Assembly: GCF_043497005.1 (NCBI RefSeq)
Contig: NZ_JBIEKE010000003.1
Span: 372,001 to 436,000, forward strand
Direction: 5' to 3'
Length of the DNA: 64,000 nucleotides
DNA from: Halobacillus_A sp043497005
Lineage (GTDB): Bacteria > Bacillota > Bacilli > Bacillales > Halobacillaceae
Shown: in pieces, positions 24,138 through 32,358 of the stretch
Layout of the letters: every line of letters begins with the position of its first letter
Numbering within the stretch: the first letter of the stretch is position 1
Notes under the pieces: model-generated
Told to the model about the DNA's origin: nothing
Database searches by the model: none
What the model saw: only the letters and a program-made list of their open reading frames with translations
Translations under genes and position numbers: made by a program

Positions 24138-26357
24138 TCAAGACAATGTCTTTTTAATTAAATTTTCCCATAATTCTGTGACCTTAGTCATTTGCTCTTG
24201 ATCACTTTCGTTTCGATATAAAAGACGTTCATAGTAAGTGGTAAGCTGGCGCATGTCATTCGTTTGATAACGTGCGTCGATCTTGTTCGCATAGTCGCGA
24301 AGCGTCTGATTCTTCTCACGTTTCAAGTCGCTATTCCCAAGTACTTTCAACAGGAAGATATAGGCTTTTTCAAATGTGTTCCAGTCTTGATTTTTAATCA
24401 GTTTACGTTTGAAATAAGCAGCCATTAGCCGGAACCTTGTAAAGTAAAGAATAACACCTAACCCGACCAGGGTACCCGCTGTTATCCATAGGGGCAGCTG
24501 TCCGTTATTATTGCTTACTCCTGCTGCATCTGTATCGTCTTCACCGGCTGCGTCTTCTTCCGCATTCTGATTCGGATTTGATGGATCATTTTCATCTGAG
24601 GCAGAATTATCATCACTTTCATCACCTGTTGTTGTGTCACTTTCATCGTCACTTTCTACTTCTAAGTAAAAGTCTGTATTGTTTGAGAACCCTTGCGTAG
24701 GTTCAAAGGGAACCCATCCAATTTCCGGAAAATATACTTCTACCCATGAATGAGCGTTCCCGCTCGTTACTTCATAAACATTGAGCTCTTCCCCTTGAAC
24801 AGATTGAGAATCATCTGTAAGTTCACCACCGGTAAACCCTTTCACCCAGCGGGCTGGGATATCCTGTGAACGCAGGAGGACAACCATAGAAGTGGAAAAG
24901 TTATCACAATACCCGAGCTTTGTATCGAATAAAAACTGGTCCACATAGTCTTCGTTCTCTTCTGGGACCTCTACATCTTCAGTGGAATATTCAAAGTCAT
25001 TGGCGGCAAAATAAGCTTCCACTGCTTTAGCTTTATCGTAGCGGTTATCGTCTTCTTCTACAATTTGGCCGGCTAGATTTTCTACACGACTCGGCAGGCT
25101 GTCAGGAAGCTGCGTATATTGTTCACGGATCTCCTGAGGATCCTCGCCCTCTGCTTCACGAAGTTCATTGTACTCAAAAGAAGGCATATCGTACTCGACG
25201 ATATAATCCTCCACCTGTGTCATGCTTCCATCTCGAATGGTGTCTATTTCTCCCGTGTTAGTATGAAGCTCCAAGGAAGTATTATTTGGAAATTGATCCA
25301 GTGAACGCGCTCCATAGGGATACACGAGTTTATTAAAGTTTGCTTCTCCCGTAAAGTTTAAGAAGGAAATGCGTTCTTCCGTTTCTACTTCACCTGTAAA
25401 TGTTTCAAATTCTAAGTTTTCAGCAGGCACTGTACTTGTCTCACCGTCCAGTGTATCTTCCCATCCTTTTCCAGTGTAAGTATCTTTTGATTCAATACGC
25501 CAATATTGTTCATCATTAGCTGAAGCTTGAAAGACCCGGGTGTCGTCCTGGATAAAACCTCCACCCAGCCTCGAATCATTTTCACCATATCCGACCTTTT
25601 GAACAGGTCCTTCTCCTCCCGTTCCTGAACCTGCTCCAGGGTTGGCACTCGTAAGGTACGGAACTGGGTCCGGCCACTGAGGGGTTAACTTAGGTGAAGA
25701 ATAACCAATTAAAGTCGATAAGATTATTATACCAATAAGAGGTAAAGCCCAGATATATGAGGTAGACATCTCTTTAAATGAAATTTCTTCCTTTTCCATT
25801 TCTTTATAAAAATGAGACAATCCAAGAGAGATCATCGACAATGTAAACGTACGGATAATCGCCCACTTACCGTCATAGATCGTGAATGTATCGACGACTG
25901 TTACATAAACGATGGTTAAAAGGACGAAGATAAACATTCGTTTAGCTACAATAAACCAATAGAATAAGAGGTAGCTCATCAACCAAAGTAAGACCAAAAA
26001 CAAAAGACTTCTAAACATCGGGGTCATTTGCCACCATTGCTGTCCTTGAATGACTTGAACATTGTACATAATTTGGTCATAAATAACCGTAAACCAATTA
26101 CTGCTGAAAATCCTCTCTCCCATATAAAGACCATCAATAATAAAAATAAGCCCTATTAATTTTAATGGAACAGAAATGACCCAGTTTACTTGAAGAAATG
26201 AAATAAAAAAACAAAAAGCGGCATAGATAAAAAAGACGCTGACATTGTTAAAATCCGCAATAATTTCCAACGGTCGAAGCCATTCCATAAATAGAAGAAA
26301 TCCGCAAATATAAATCGCTACTTGATAGAATCGTTGGTGCTTTGCCGTGAGGTTCAT
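24138..26357 (-). CDS. yebA: Transglutaminase-domain membrane protein (YebA/TgpA type)
   Basis: A 739-residue membrane protein. Residues 1-210 hold about six to seven hydrophobic segments. A large extracytoplasmic part carries a transglutaminase-like domain with the nucleophile in LGYCDNFSTSMVV (Cys about 484) and the His in NAHSWVEVYFPEIGWVPF (about 536). The third position reads FEPTQ, i.e. Glu where Asp is common. A D/S/E-rich linker, one more membrane helix and a cytoplasmic DUF4129-like tail follow. Substrate unknown. It is the last gene of a three-gene operon (yeaC-yeaD-yebA), overlapping yeaD by one base (TAATG). Confidence 0.88.
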   Translation of the reverse strand: MNLTAKHQRFYQVAIYICGFLLFMEWLRPLEIIADFNNVSVFFIYAAFCFFISFLQVNWVISVPLKLIGLIFIIDGLYMGERIFSSNWFTVIYDQIMYNVQVIQGQQWWQMTPMFRSLLFLVLLWLMSYLLFYWFIVAKRMFIFVLLTIVYVTVVDTFTIYDGKWAIIRTFTLSMISLGLSHFYKEMEKEEISFKEMSTSYIWALPLIGIIILSTLIGYSSPKLTPQWPDPVPYLTSANPGAGSGTGGEGPVQKVGYGENDSRLGGGFIQDDTRVFQASANDEQYWRIESKDTYTGKGWEDTLDGETSTVPAENLEFETFTGEVETEERISFLNFTGEANFNKLVYPYGARSLDQFPNNTSLELHTNTGEIDTIRDGSMTQVEDYIVEYDMPSFEYNELREAEGEDPQEIREQYTQLPDSLPSRVENLAGQIVEEDDNRYDKAKAVEAYFAANDFEYSTEDVEVPEENEDYVDQFLFDTKLGYCDNFSTSMVVLLRSQDIPARWVKGFTGGELTDDSQSVQGEELNVYEVTSGNAHSWVEVYFPEIGWVPFEPTQGFSNNTDFYLEVESDDESDTTTGDESDDNSASDENDPSNPNQNAEEDAAGEDDTDAAGVSNNNGQLPLWITAGTLVGLGVILYFTRFRLMAAYFKRKLIKNQDWNTFEKAYIFLLKVLGNSDLKREKNQTLRDYANKIDARYQTNDMRQLTTYYERLLYRNESDQEQMTKVTELWENLIKKTLS

Positions 26358-27622
26358 TATGTATTCACCTCAAATTCTCGTTGAGTTAATTCTTCTTCCG
26401 TGATTACATTTACAACTATGCGATTATTGCTCAATTTTTTTATTAATTTACGGTCTTGGAAATCGAGCTGCTTTTGGGGTTTTACGTAAAAAAACACAAC
26501 ACGTTTGCTTTTTTGAGCAATTCGGGTCAGACTTTCCAGCACCAGCGGATTCAACTGATGACTAACAATTAATACAACTATGCCTGAAGGAAATTGAGAA
26601 CGCTCTCTTTCCAATTGTTTGGCAAAAGAGGTTCGTCTAATCGCTTTTATTTTTGCAAGGTGATGATTTATCTTTTCTTTATGTTTGTAGTCCTGTTGGA
26701 AAGGAAAATATCTTTTCCCATCTCCGAGCGTCATAAAGGCAAGCTGGGACGAATTTTTATGCATCTCTTTTAAAAGAGATGCACTAAATTCTACTGCTCC
26801 TTCAAAGCTTAACGGACTGGCCTTCTCACAATGCACAGCATTTAAAACCAGGAGGATGTCCACACTTTTTTCTTGTTCAAATTCCTTTGTCATCATCTGA
26901 TTACTTTTCGCTGTGTTTTTCCAGTCAATCCAGGAAAACCGATCACCTGGAACATATTCTCGGACTCCAGAAACGATCGTTGTATTTTTCTCATTTAATT
27001 TAAAGGAAGGACTCGCTCCTTGTTCAAAGCTATACGCCTTTTCAGTAAGTCTAACCGGCCTTTGGTAAGGGAAAACAAGAAATTGATGATCTAAGTTATA
27101 AACGTACTCTTTTTTTATAAAACCGAAGAAGTCCCCTGTTTTTACTCGTAAGGCACTCAAATGGTGCTCTCCTCTTGGCACTCCCTGCAGTTCATATTGA
27201 TAACTCATGTGTCTCTTAAACCAAGGAAAGGATATTTTTTTCACATGTCGTCTTTCTTCATTTAGTATCCCCTTATCCATATAGCGATATTTTTCAAGGT
27301 GATAGTCCTCACTCATTAAAGACTCAGGGAAGTACTCTTCGACTACACAATAATATATAGGAAACGGGAATCTACGATTTATTTTAACCTCTACTTGTAC
27401 TGTTTCCCCAGCAGTGGCGACCCGTTTTGAAAGGTGCCGAACAACTTCCCATTTATCAAGACGGTAAAAGGTTAGAGCGGTCATATAAATAAGAAAAGGC
27501 AGGAAGCTGTAAAACAAAAACCAGCTTACAAAACCTCCTTGGAACATGGCGTAGGAAAAAAGCACAAGAAACAGAACAGAGACGATAATTATCCTTGCTG
27601 TGAAATGAAAGGTTTGTCTCAT
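26357..27622 (-). CDS. yeaD: DUF58 domain membrane protein YeaD
   Basis: A 421-residue protein with two N-terminal membrane helices (about residues 8-50). Its DUF58 core includes VPGDRFSWIDWKNTAKSNQMMTKEFE (motif quoted in parts: GDRFSWIDWK and KSNQMMTKEFE) and a von Willebrand-like C-terminal region. DUF58 proteins are usually encoded with MoxR ATPases and transglutaminases, as here; they are thought to form chaperone-like modules, role unproven. It overlaps yeaC by four bases (ATGA). Confidence 0.87.
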   Translation of the reverse strand: MRQTFHFTARIIIVSVLFLVLFSYAMFQGGFVSWFLFYSFLPFLIYMTALTFYRLDKWEVVRHLSKRVATAGETVQVEVKINRRFPFPIYYCVVEEYFPESLMSEDYHLEKYRYMDKGILNEERRHVKKISFPWFKRHMSYQYELQGVPRGEHHLSALRVKTGDFFGFIKKEYVYNLDHQFLVFPYQRPVRLTEKAYSFEQGASPSFKLNEKNTTIVSGVREYVPGDRFSWIDWKNTAKSNQMMTKEFEQEKSVDILLVLNAVHCEKASPLSFEGAVEFSASLLKEMHKNSSQLAFMTLGDGKRYFPFQQDYKHKEKINHHLAKIKAIRRTSFAKQLERERSQFPSGIVVLIVSHQLNPLVLESLTRIAQKSKRVVFFYVKPQKQLDFQDRKLIKKLSNNRIVVNVITEEELTQREFEVNT

Positions 27623-28584
27623 TCACTCACATTCCTCTGTACAGGTACAGCAATGTCCGATAAGATGTTTGAAACAATATCTTCAGCAGTGGTCCCCTCA
27701 AACTTCGTTTCAGACGTTAAAATAATACGGTGGGATAAAACGTTCGCCGCAAGGAATTTAACGTCATCAGGGAGAACGTAATCACGATCTTTAATAAAAG
27801 CATAAGCTTTGGCTGCTTTCATTAATGCAATTGAGCCTCGAGGGCTCACACCGAGGTATACCCCTTCATGATTTCTAGTTCCTGTTACTAAGTCCACTAT
27901 ATAATGATGAACAGTAGAATCAACATATACTTCTTCAACTTGGTGCTGCAATTCAATCAACTCTTCCCGGGTAATAACAGCTTCTACGTCATGAATAGGA
28001 TGACTGCCAGAGGTGCGAGCCAGCATCTCCATTTCCTGCTTTTGAGTTGGATAGCCCATCTTTAACTTTAATAGGAAACGATCCAGCTGCGCTTCGGGGA
28101 GGGGATAGGTCCCTTCATACTCGATTGGATTCTGAGTAGCCATAACAAAAAATGGACGTTGAAGAGGTACAGCTTCACCATCTACTGTAATATTAGTCTC
28201 TTCCATTCCTTCTAATAATGAGGATTGGGTTTTCGGTGAAGTACGGTTTATTTCATCGGCCAGCACAATATTTCCGAGAATAGGTCCTGGTCTAAATTCA
28301 AATTCCAGCGTTTTTGGATTATATATAGAAACTCCAGTTACATCAGAAGGCAGTAAGTCGGGGGTAAATTGAATTCGTTTAAAGTCGCAATCCATTGATT
28401 TAGCTAATGTTCTTACAAGCATTGTCTTCCCTACACCGGGCACATCCTCTAAAAGCACATGCCCCTTGGCTAATAATGCTACCACGCTCAGTAAAGCTTC
28501 TTCATCCTTTCCGATCATTACTTTATTAATGTTTCTTAAGACTTCTGAAATTTTGGGATGGTATAGGAACGTTTGATGACTCAT
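27619..28584 (-). CDS. yeaC: MoxR-family AAA+ ATPase YeaC
   Basis: A 321-residue AAA+ ATPase. Walker A is DVPGVGKTMLVRTLA near residue 48, Walker B is IVLADEINRTSPKTQ near 112, and the MoxR pattern LPEAQLDRFLLKLKMGYP is present, with sensor 2 at GVSPRGSIALMKAAKA. MoxR proteins act as chaperones or activators for partner proteins with VWA domains. GAGGG lies 10 bases before ATG 28584. It is the first gene of the operon. Confidence 0.93.
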   Translation of the reverse strand: MSHQTFLYHPKISEVLRNINKVMIGKDEEALLSVVALLAKGHVLLEDVPGVGKTMLVRTLAKSMDCDFKRIQFTPDLLPSDVTGVSIYNPKTLEFEFRPGPILGNIVLADEINRTSPKTQSSLLEGMEETNITVDGEAVPLQRPFFVMATQNPIEYEGTYPLPEAQLDRFLLKLKMGYPTQKQEMEMLARTSGSHPIHDVEAVITREELIELQHQVEEVYVDSTVHHYIVDLVTGTRNHEGVYLGVSPRGSIALMKAAKAYAFIKDRDYVLPDDVKFLAANVLSHRIILTSETKFEGTTAEDIVSNILSDIAVPVQRNVSE

Positions 28585-29090
28585 TTAGTTAAATCCCTCG
28601 CTTCTATGACACTATTTTCTGAAAACTCACTCTTACCTCTAACTATACTATATCCAAAGTCGTACGACAAAAAATGTGTGTTACTGTTTGTGGAGCAAAT
28701 TAGCACTAAATTATAAGTATTTCCTGGGAAATACGATCACATTTACTCGATTACTATCTGTTTTGGTCAAAACTCTTGCAATTGTAACATAGGCGTAACA
28801 AACGTAATAATGAAACCTTCCTTTAGAACCTGTCAATAGATATGTTTTACCAATTGTTATCAGTGTAACCTTAGATATTCCAATTGGATATAAAGATTGT
28901 TCCAAATGAAAATTTTGGGAATCATTATCATGCCAATAATGAAGCACTCTATTTTTCTAGTATACTCTCTTGGCATAATTTATTAATCGGCTCGGCCGTT
29001 TTTTTCTAGTTTTAACCATAAATATTACATAAAACAGATGATAGGATGAAGTTGTTGAAAAAACAAAACTTTTCAAGGAGGAATACAAAC
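28585..29090. other. Intergenic region between divergent yeaC and the CAP gene
   Basis: No convincing gene in about 500 bases. A minus-strand open frame of 78 codons (28711-28947) has no ribosome site. A short stem CGGC/GCCG (28988-28998) followed by seven Ts could end an upstream transcript on the plus strand. The promoters of yeaC and the CAP gene must lie here but I cannot place them firmly. Confidence 0.4.
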
Positions 29091-29909
29091 ATGAAAGTGA
29101 AATCACTTATTGTTTCCGGAGCACTTGCCCTTTCATTATTGGCAGCTCCAGCTACTTCTCTAGCTTCTACAGGAGATAGTGAGGTAAAAGTAAATCAACA
29201 AAACATTAATATAGAAAGTGTTCTTCAATGGGCTAATGAAAATGAAGACGCACTAAAAGCAAATAACCTTCAACAAGTGGACATTCAGTCTCTTCTAGAG
29301 CAGTTCCAAGTTGAACAGCCTTCTCAAGAGCAGTCTGAAGCGTCTGCCGAAGAGCAGCCAAAGCAGGAAACACCTGAAGAGCAGCCTGCTGAACAAGCTG
29401 AAGAAGCACCTGAAGAAGCACCTGAAGAATCAGCTGAAGCTCCACAAGAGCAAGCAGCACCAGCTGAACAGCCTGCTGAAGAACAAGCTTCTCAAGAAGA
29501 AACTACAGAACAAGAGGAAGCAAGCTCAGAAGTATCTGAATTTGAACAACAAGTAGTAGATTTAACGAACGAAGAGCGTGCTAAGCAAGGACTAGAACCG
29601 CTTGAACTAGATGTAGAACTTAGCGGCGTAGCTAAAGACAAATCACTAGACATGCAGCAAAACAACTACTTCTCGCATGACAGCCCAACACACGGGTCAC
29701 CGTTTGATATGATGAATGCATATGGAATTGACTATACAACTGCAGGCGAGAACATTGCCATGGGACAAACTTCTCCTGAAGAAGTTGTACAAGGCTGGAT
29801 GAACAGTGAAGGCCACCGTGAGAACATTATGAACTCATCGTTTACTCATATTGGTGTAGGACATGCTGAGGACGGAAACTACTGGACTCAAATGTTTATC
29901 GCTAAGTAA
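29091..29909 (+). CDS. Secreted CAP-domain (SCP/PR-1, YkwD-like) protein
   Basis: A 272-residue exported protein. Residues 1-27 are a signal peptide (MKVKSLIVSGALALSLLAAP, ending near SLAST). Residues 75-145 are very rich in E, Q, P and A with QPAEE- and APEE-type repeats. The C-terminal CAP domain (about 150-272) has VVDLTNEERAKQGL, NNYFSHDSPTHGSPF, AGENIAMGQTSPEEVVQGW, SEGHRENIMNSSFTHIG and ends WTQMFIAK. Such domains are common in Bacillus spore and wall proteins; their activity is unclear. The upstream frame to 29046 is rejected because AAGGAGG precedes ATG 29091. Confidence 0.9.
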   Translation: MKVKSLIVSGALALSLLAAPATSLASTGDSEVKVNQQNINIESVLQWANENEDALKANNLQQVDIQSLLEQFQVEQPSQEQSEASAEEQPKQETPEEQPAEQAEEAPEEAPEESAEAPQEQAAPAEQPAEEQASQEETTEQEEASSEVSEFEQQVVDLTNEERAKQGLEPLELDVELSGVAKDKSLDMQQNNYFSHDSPTHGSPFDMMNAYGIDYTTAGENIAMGQTSPEEVVQGWMNSEGHRENIMNSSFTHIGVGHAEDGNYWTQMFIAK

Positions 29910-29934
29910 TTAATAAAGTATTTTTTTGACACAT

Positions 29935-29966
29935 CCACCGAGGTTTAATATCTCGGTGGTTTTTTA
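29935..29966 (+). terminator. Rho-independent terminator after the CAP gene
   Basis: CCACCGAG (29935-29942) pairs with CTCGGTGG (29952-29959), followed by TTTTTT. Confidence 0.9.
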
Positions 29967-30072
29967 TGAAACACCTTTTAATTTTTTATGAGCTCGGGGA
30001 AATGCTGATAAAATATTCGCTTTGTTAAATGTTCTTACTTGGTTTTCAGAATAACAAAACGCAGTAATGCAG

Positions 30073-30189
30073 TCAGCTTTTACTCGTAATACTTGAATTA
30101 CCCTTTGAGATACTTCCCCTTGAGCAGATAAGTAAAAAAATCTCCAGTTTCTCTTCCCTTATTGCACTTCTTTTTATCCATTTTTCCAT
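30073..30189 (-). pseudogene. 38-codon ORF, possible remnant of a TetR-type regulator
   Basis: An ATG at 30187-30189 with GGGGGG eight bases upstream opens a frame ending at 30073. The peptide MEKWIKRSAIREEKLEIFLL, then ICSRGSISKGNSSITSKS, faintly recalls the start of a TetR helix-turn-helix domain (REKILEAFLxL..G..SI..I). It is preceded by a well-formed promoter with a 12-bp palindrome of the kind TetR proteins bind. This looks like the remains of an autoregulated repressor gene. Homology is weak and the call is tentative. Confidence 0.3.
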
Positions 30190-30208
30190 ATATCACCCCC
30201 CCTTTCAC

Positions 30209-30254
30209 ACGAACGTTCGTTCCTATTCTACTAATAATCTTTTCTTTTATGCAA
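30209..30254 (-). promoter_or_regulatory. Promoter with palindromic operator ACGAACGTTCGT
   Basis: Minus strand -35 TTGCAT (30249-30254), 18-base spacer, -10 TAGAAT (30225-30230). Directly after the -10 is the perfect palindrome ACGAACGTTCGT (30209-30220), then a GGGGGGG ribosome site. Confidence 0.5.
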
Positions 30255-30400
30255 CAAAACGTAGTACATAAGCATAAGAAATTCTTTACCATATCACCGT
30301 TAATTAGGAGTATAGGATGAATTTCCCTATTTTTTGTTTATCTTCAGCTTTTAACGTAAAAACCCTCTATAGAACTCACTTTAAAAGGAGGTCCACCCGT

Positions 30401-31027
30401 ATGAAAAAATGGATTTACTTAATGGCTGTAATGTCATTATTGTTTGTTATTGCTGCATGTGGAGAAGATGATGAACAGACAGATGCTCCGGATACTGGCG
30501 ATGACCAAACATCTACCGAACAAGAAGCTAACAGTGATGAGACGGACGAATCTGAAGAAGATGGGGAATCCGAGATGGTAACTGTGTCTATGATGGACGG
30601 AGAAGGTGAAAATATCGGAGAAGCAGAATTAATTGAGCAGGACAGTGGGGTACTTATTCATCTTGAAGCTTCTAAATTACCTGAAGGTGAACGAGGGTTC
30701 CACATTCATGAAAGCGGCTTATGTGAAGGCCCTGATTTCAAATCGGCGGGTGATCACTTTAACCCAACAAATGTAAGTCACGGAACTGAATCTGAGGACG
30801 GGCCTCATGCCGGCGACCTTCCAAACCTTGAAGTAGAAGAAGATGGTTCTGTTGAGCAGGAGGTTACAGCGGAAGAAGTAACTCTCACTTCCGGAGAAGA
30901 CCATTCTTTACTAGATGAAGACGGCACCGCATTAGTAATACATGGGGAAGCTGATGACAACGAATCACAACCAGCTGGTGACGCAGGAGATCGTATCGCA
31001 TGTGGTGAGATTACAGAAGAAAACTAA
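30401..31027 (+). CDS. Cu/Zn superoxide dismutase lipoprotein (SodC/YojM family)
   Basis: About 208 residues, predicted to sit on the outer face of the membrane. The signal MKKWIYLMAVMSLLFVIAAC ends in lipobox IAAC, followed by a D/E/T-rich spacer. The SOD domain shows GFHIHESGLCEGPDFKSAG-type sequence, GDHFNP, the Zn region SHGTESEDGPHAGDLPN, ALVIHGEADD and GDRIACGEI. All four Cu-ligand His and the Zn-ligand His/Asp appear present, as does the active-site Arg. B. subtilis YojM is known to lack two Cu ligands, so this protein looks more like an active enzyme. AAGGAGG precedes ATG 30401; the frame upstream to 30317 is rejected. Confidence 0.9.
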   Translation: MKKWIYLMAVMSLLFVIAACGEDDEQTDAPDTGDDQTSTEQEANSDETDESEEDGESEMVTVSMMDGEGENIGEAELIEQDSGVLIHLEASKLPEGERGFHIHESGLCEGPDFKSAGDHFNPTNVSHGTESEDGPHAGDLPNLEVEEDGSVEQEVTAEEVTLTSGEDHSLLDEDGTALVIHGEADDNESQPAGDAGDRIACGEITEEN

Positions 31028-31033
31028 GACTGG

Positions 31034-31066
31034 AAAAGCTCTTCCTATATGGAGGAGCTTTTTTTG
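31034..31066 (+). terminator. Rho-independent terminator after sodC-like gene
   Basis: AGCTCTTCC (31037-31045) pairs with GGAGGAGCT (31051-31059), followed by a run of seven Ts. Confidence 0.88.
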
Positions 31067-31669
31067 TGATCAATACTAAAATTAAGTATGGAAGAGAACC
31101 TTGTTCTTCTGTAATGAGGAGATGGCTTGCTGGGACAGGCGGGCAGGATAGTCCCTGTGAAATTAACTCTTTCTGACTTATAGACAGCTTTCGGCACGAT
31201 GGAAAGTTCCACTATAAATATTTCAATTTATTTATGAGCAAAGACATGTTTACTTACATAGTAATAGAAGAGGTGATTCAGCGGTTAAATTTCGAGGCAG
31301 TTGCAAGGCTTTTCCGCTAAAGTAATGTTGGGCCGTTAATTTGGTGGAAAGTTATACGTTTTGGGCTGTTTCGAGTAAAGACATTTGCCAGAGAGGTATT
31401 ATCATATTAAAAACGAGTGGGACAGAAACTGCGTGGAAAGCCTCTCCCCTGCCGGAATTATCAGGGGGAGAAGCTCCCGTTCTCCACTTTGCTTTACCTT
31501 GGCCGGCCTTGCGTTTGCCGCTGGAGAAAATATCTAGCAGATTATGAGCAACGCCCGTTCGATTTTTTTGAATAAATTTAAAAATCTATGCGCTATCACT
31601 ATACCATCCTGCAAGTCTAAACATATGCTACGAATGTAACATATCTTATAATCCGGAGGTGCTTATTAG
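31067..31669. other. Intergenic region with degraded interspersed sequence
   Basis: About 600 bases without a convincing gene. Between 31415 and 31520 there is GC-richer sequence with short inverted pieces (CCTGCCGG, CAGGGGGAG, GTTCTCCAC, TTGGCCGGCC). Its composition differs from the AT-rich flanks and suggests an eroded repeat. The open frame at 31341-31547 lacks a ribosome site. Confidence 0.35.
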
Positions 31670-32308
31670 ATGCAAGCAAAAAATTTAAGTGGTGGTCAAG
31701 AACTTCTTTGTGTCAATGTAGATAAGGTTTATGATTGGGTGGTAAATGAAGCTTCTTTCGATATTAATATTGTCGATGAAGATTTACCAGAAGGATTGGA
31801 CTGTGATGATTTTGATCCTGCAACTGTAACTTGTACAGTTACTCCTGACGATGTAGACATTTTGTCCCGTGAGGACCGTATGTTCATCATCGACGGTGTA
31901 GAAACAACTTTACAACTCGTTTCTATCCGTAAAAACTTTACGGTTACCCTGACTATTCCAACAACTGTAAACGGAGAAGAAGAAGTTGAACTAGAATTCT
32001 CCCGCTGCGAACAAGTTGTTCTCTGCGCTCCAGCAGGTACAGAAATTGATGTAACATACACAGACACTGACTGTTTCGTATGTACATTCGACTGTGACCC
32101 TGGTGATACAGATACAGATCCAACTTTTGATGCTTCAATCACTGTTAACCTATGTCAAAGCATTCAATCTACTTTCCCAGTAACAGTAGAGCTAGTAACT
32201 GAATTCTGCGAGCCAAGAGACATCCTGCCTACTCCTTGCCCGTCTCCAGTTAGACCACCACAATGCCCAGTGGTGTTCCCTAACAACGGTAACGGCAACG
32301 GCGAATAA
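31670..32308 (+). CDS. Cysteine-containing KVYDWV protein, probable spore-surface protein
   Basis: A 212-residue acidic protein without a signal peptide. It starts MQAKNLSGGQELLCVNVDKVYDWVV. I associate the CVNVDKVYDWV motif with uncharacterised exported or spore-coat proteins of Firmicutes, but I do not recognise a named family. Around ten Cys are spread through beta-rich, Thr/Val/Asp-rich sequence (for example CTVTPDDVDI, SRCEQVVLCAPAGTEID, DTDCFVCTFDCDPGD). The end is Pro-rich (PTPCPSPVRPPQCPVVFP), then NNGNGNGE. The ribosome site CCGGAGGTG is 11 bases upstream. Disulphide cross-linking in an outer spore layer is a guess. Confidence 0.6.
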   Translation: MQAKNLSGGQELLCVNVDKVYDWVVNEASFDINIVDEDLPEGLDCDDFDPATVTCTVTPDDVDILSREDRMFIIDGVETTLQLVSIRKNFTVTLTIPTTVNGEEEVELEFSRCEQVVLCAPAGTEIDVTYTDTDCFVCTFDCDPGDTDTDPTFDASITVNLCQSIQSTFPVTVELVTEFCEPRDILPTPCPSPVRPPQCPVVFPNNGNGNGE

Positions 32309-32314
32309 AAGTAT

Positions 32315-32352
32315 AAGAAAAAGAGGAAGCACAAGATGCTTTCTCTTTTCTT
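32315..32352. terminator. Bidirectional terminator between the KVYDWV gene and pseI
   Basis: AAGAAAAAGAGGAAGCA (32315-32331) pairs with TGCTTTCTCTTTTCTT (32337-32352), with T-rich flanks on both sides, between two convergent genes. Confidence 0.8.
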
Positions 32353-32358
32353 ATTTCT

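Noticed and set aside
28711..28947. 78-codon minus-strand frame upstream of yeaC
   Set aside because: GTG start without ribosome site, no recognisable motif, AT-rich intergenic composition.
29311..29556. Lysine/leucine-rich frame inside the CAP gene
   Set aside because: A frame-shifted reading of the repetitive E/Q/P/A-coding linker; no ribosome site.
30098..30292. 64-codon minus-strand frame
   Set aside because: It runs through the promoter, operator and ribosome site; the better frame in this stretch is the shorter one at 30073-30189.
31341..31547. 68-codon frame before the KVYDWV gene
   Set aside because: No ribosome site and no motif; lies in sequence that looks like an eroded repeat.
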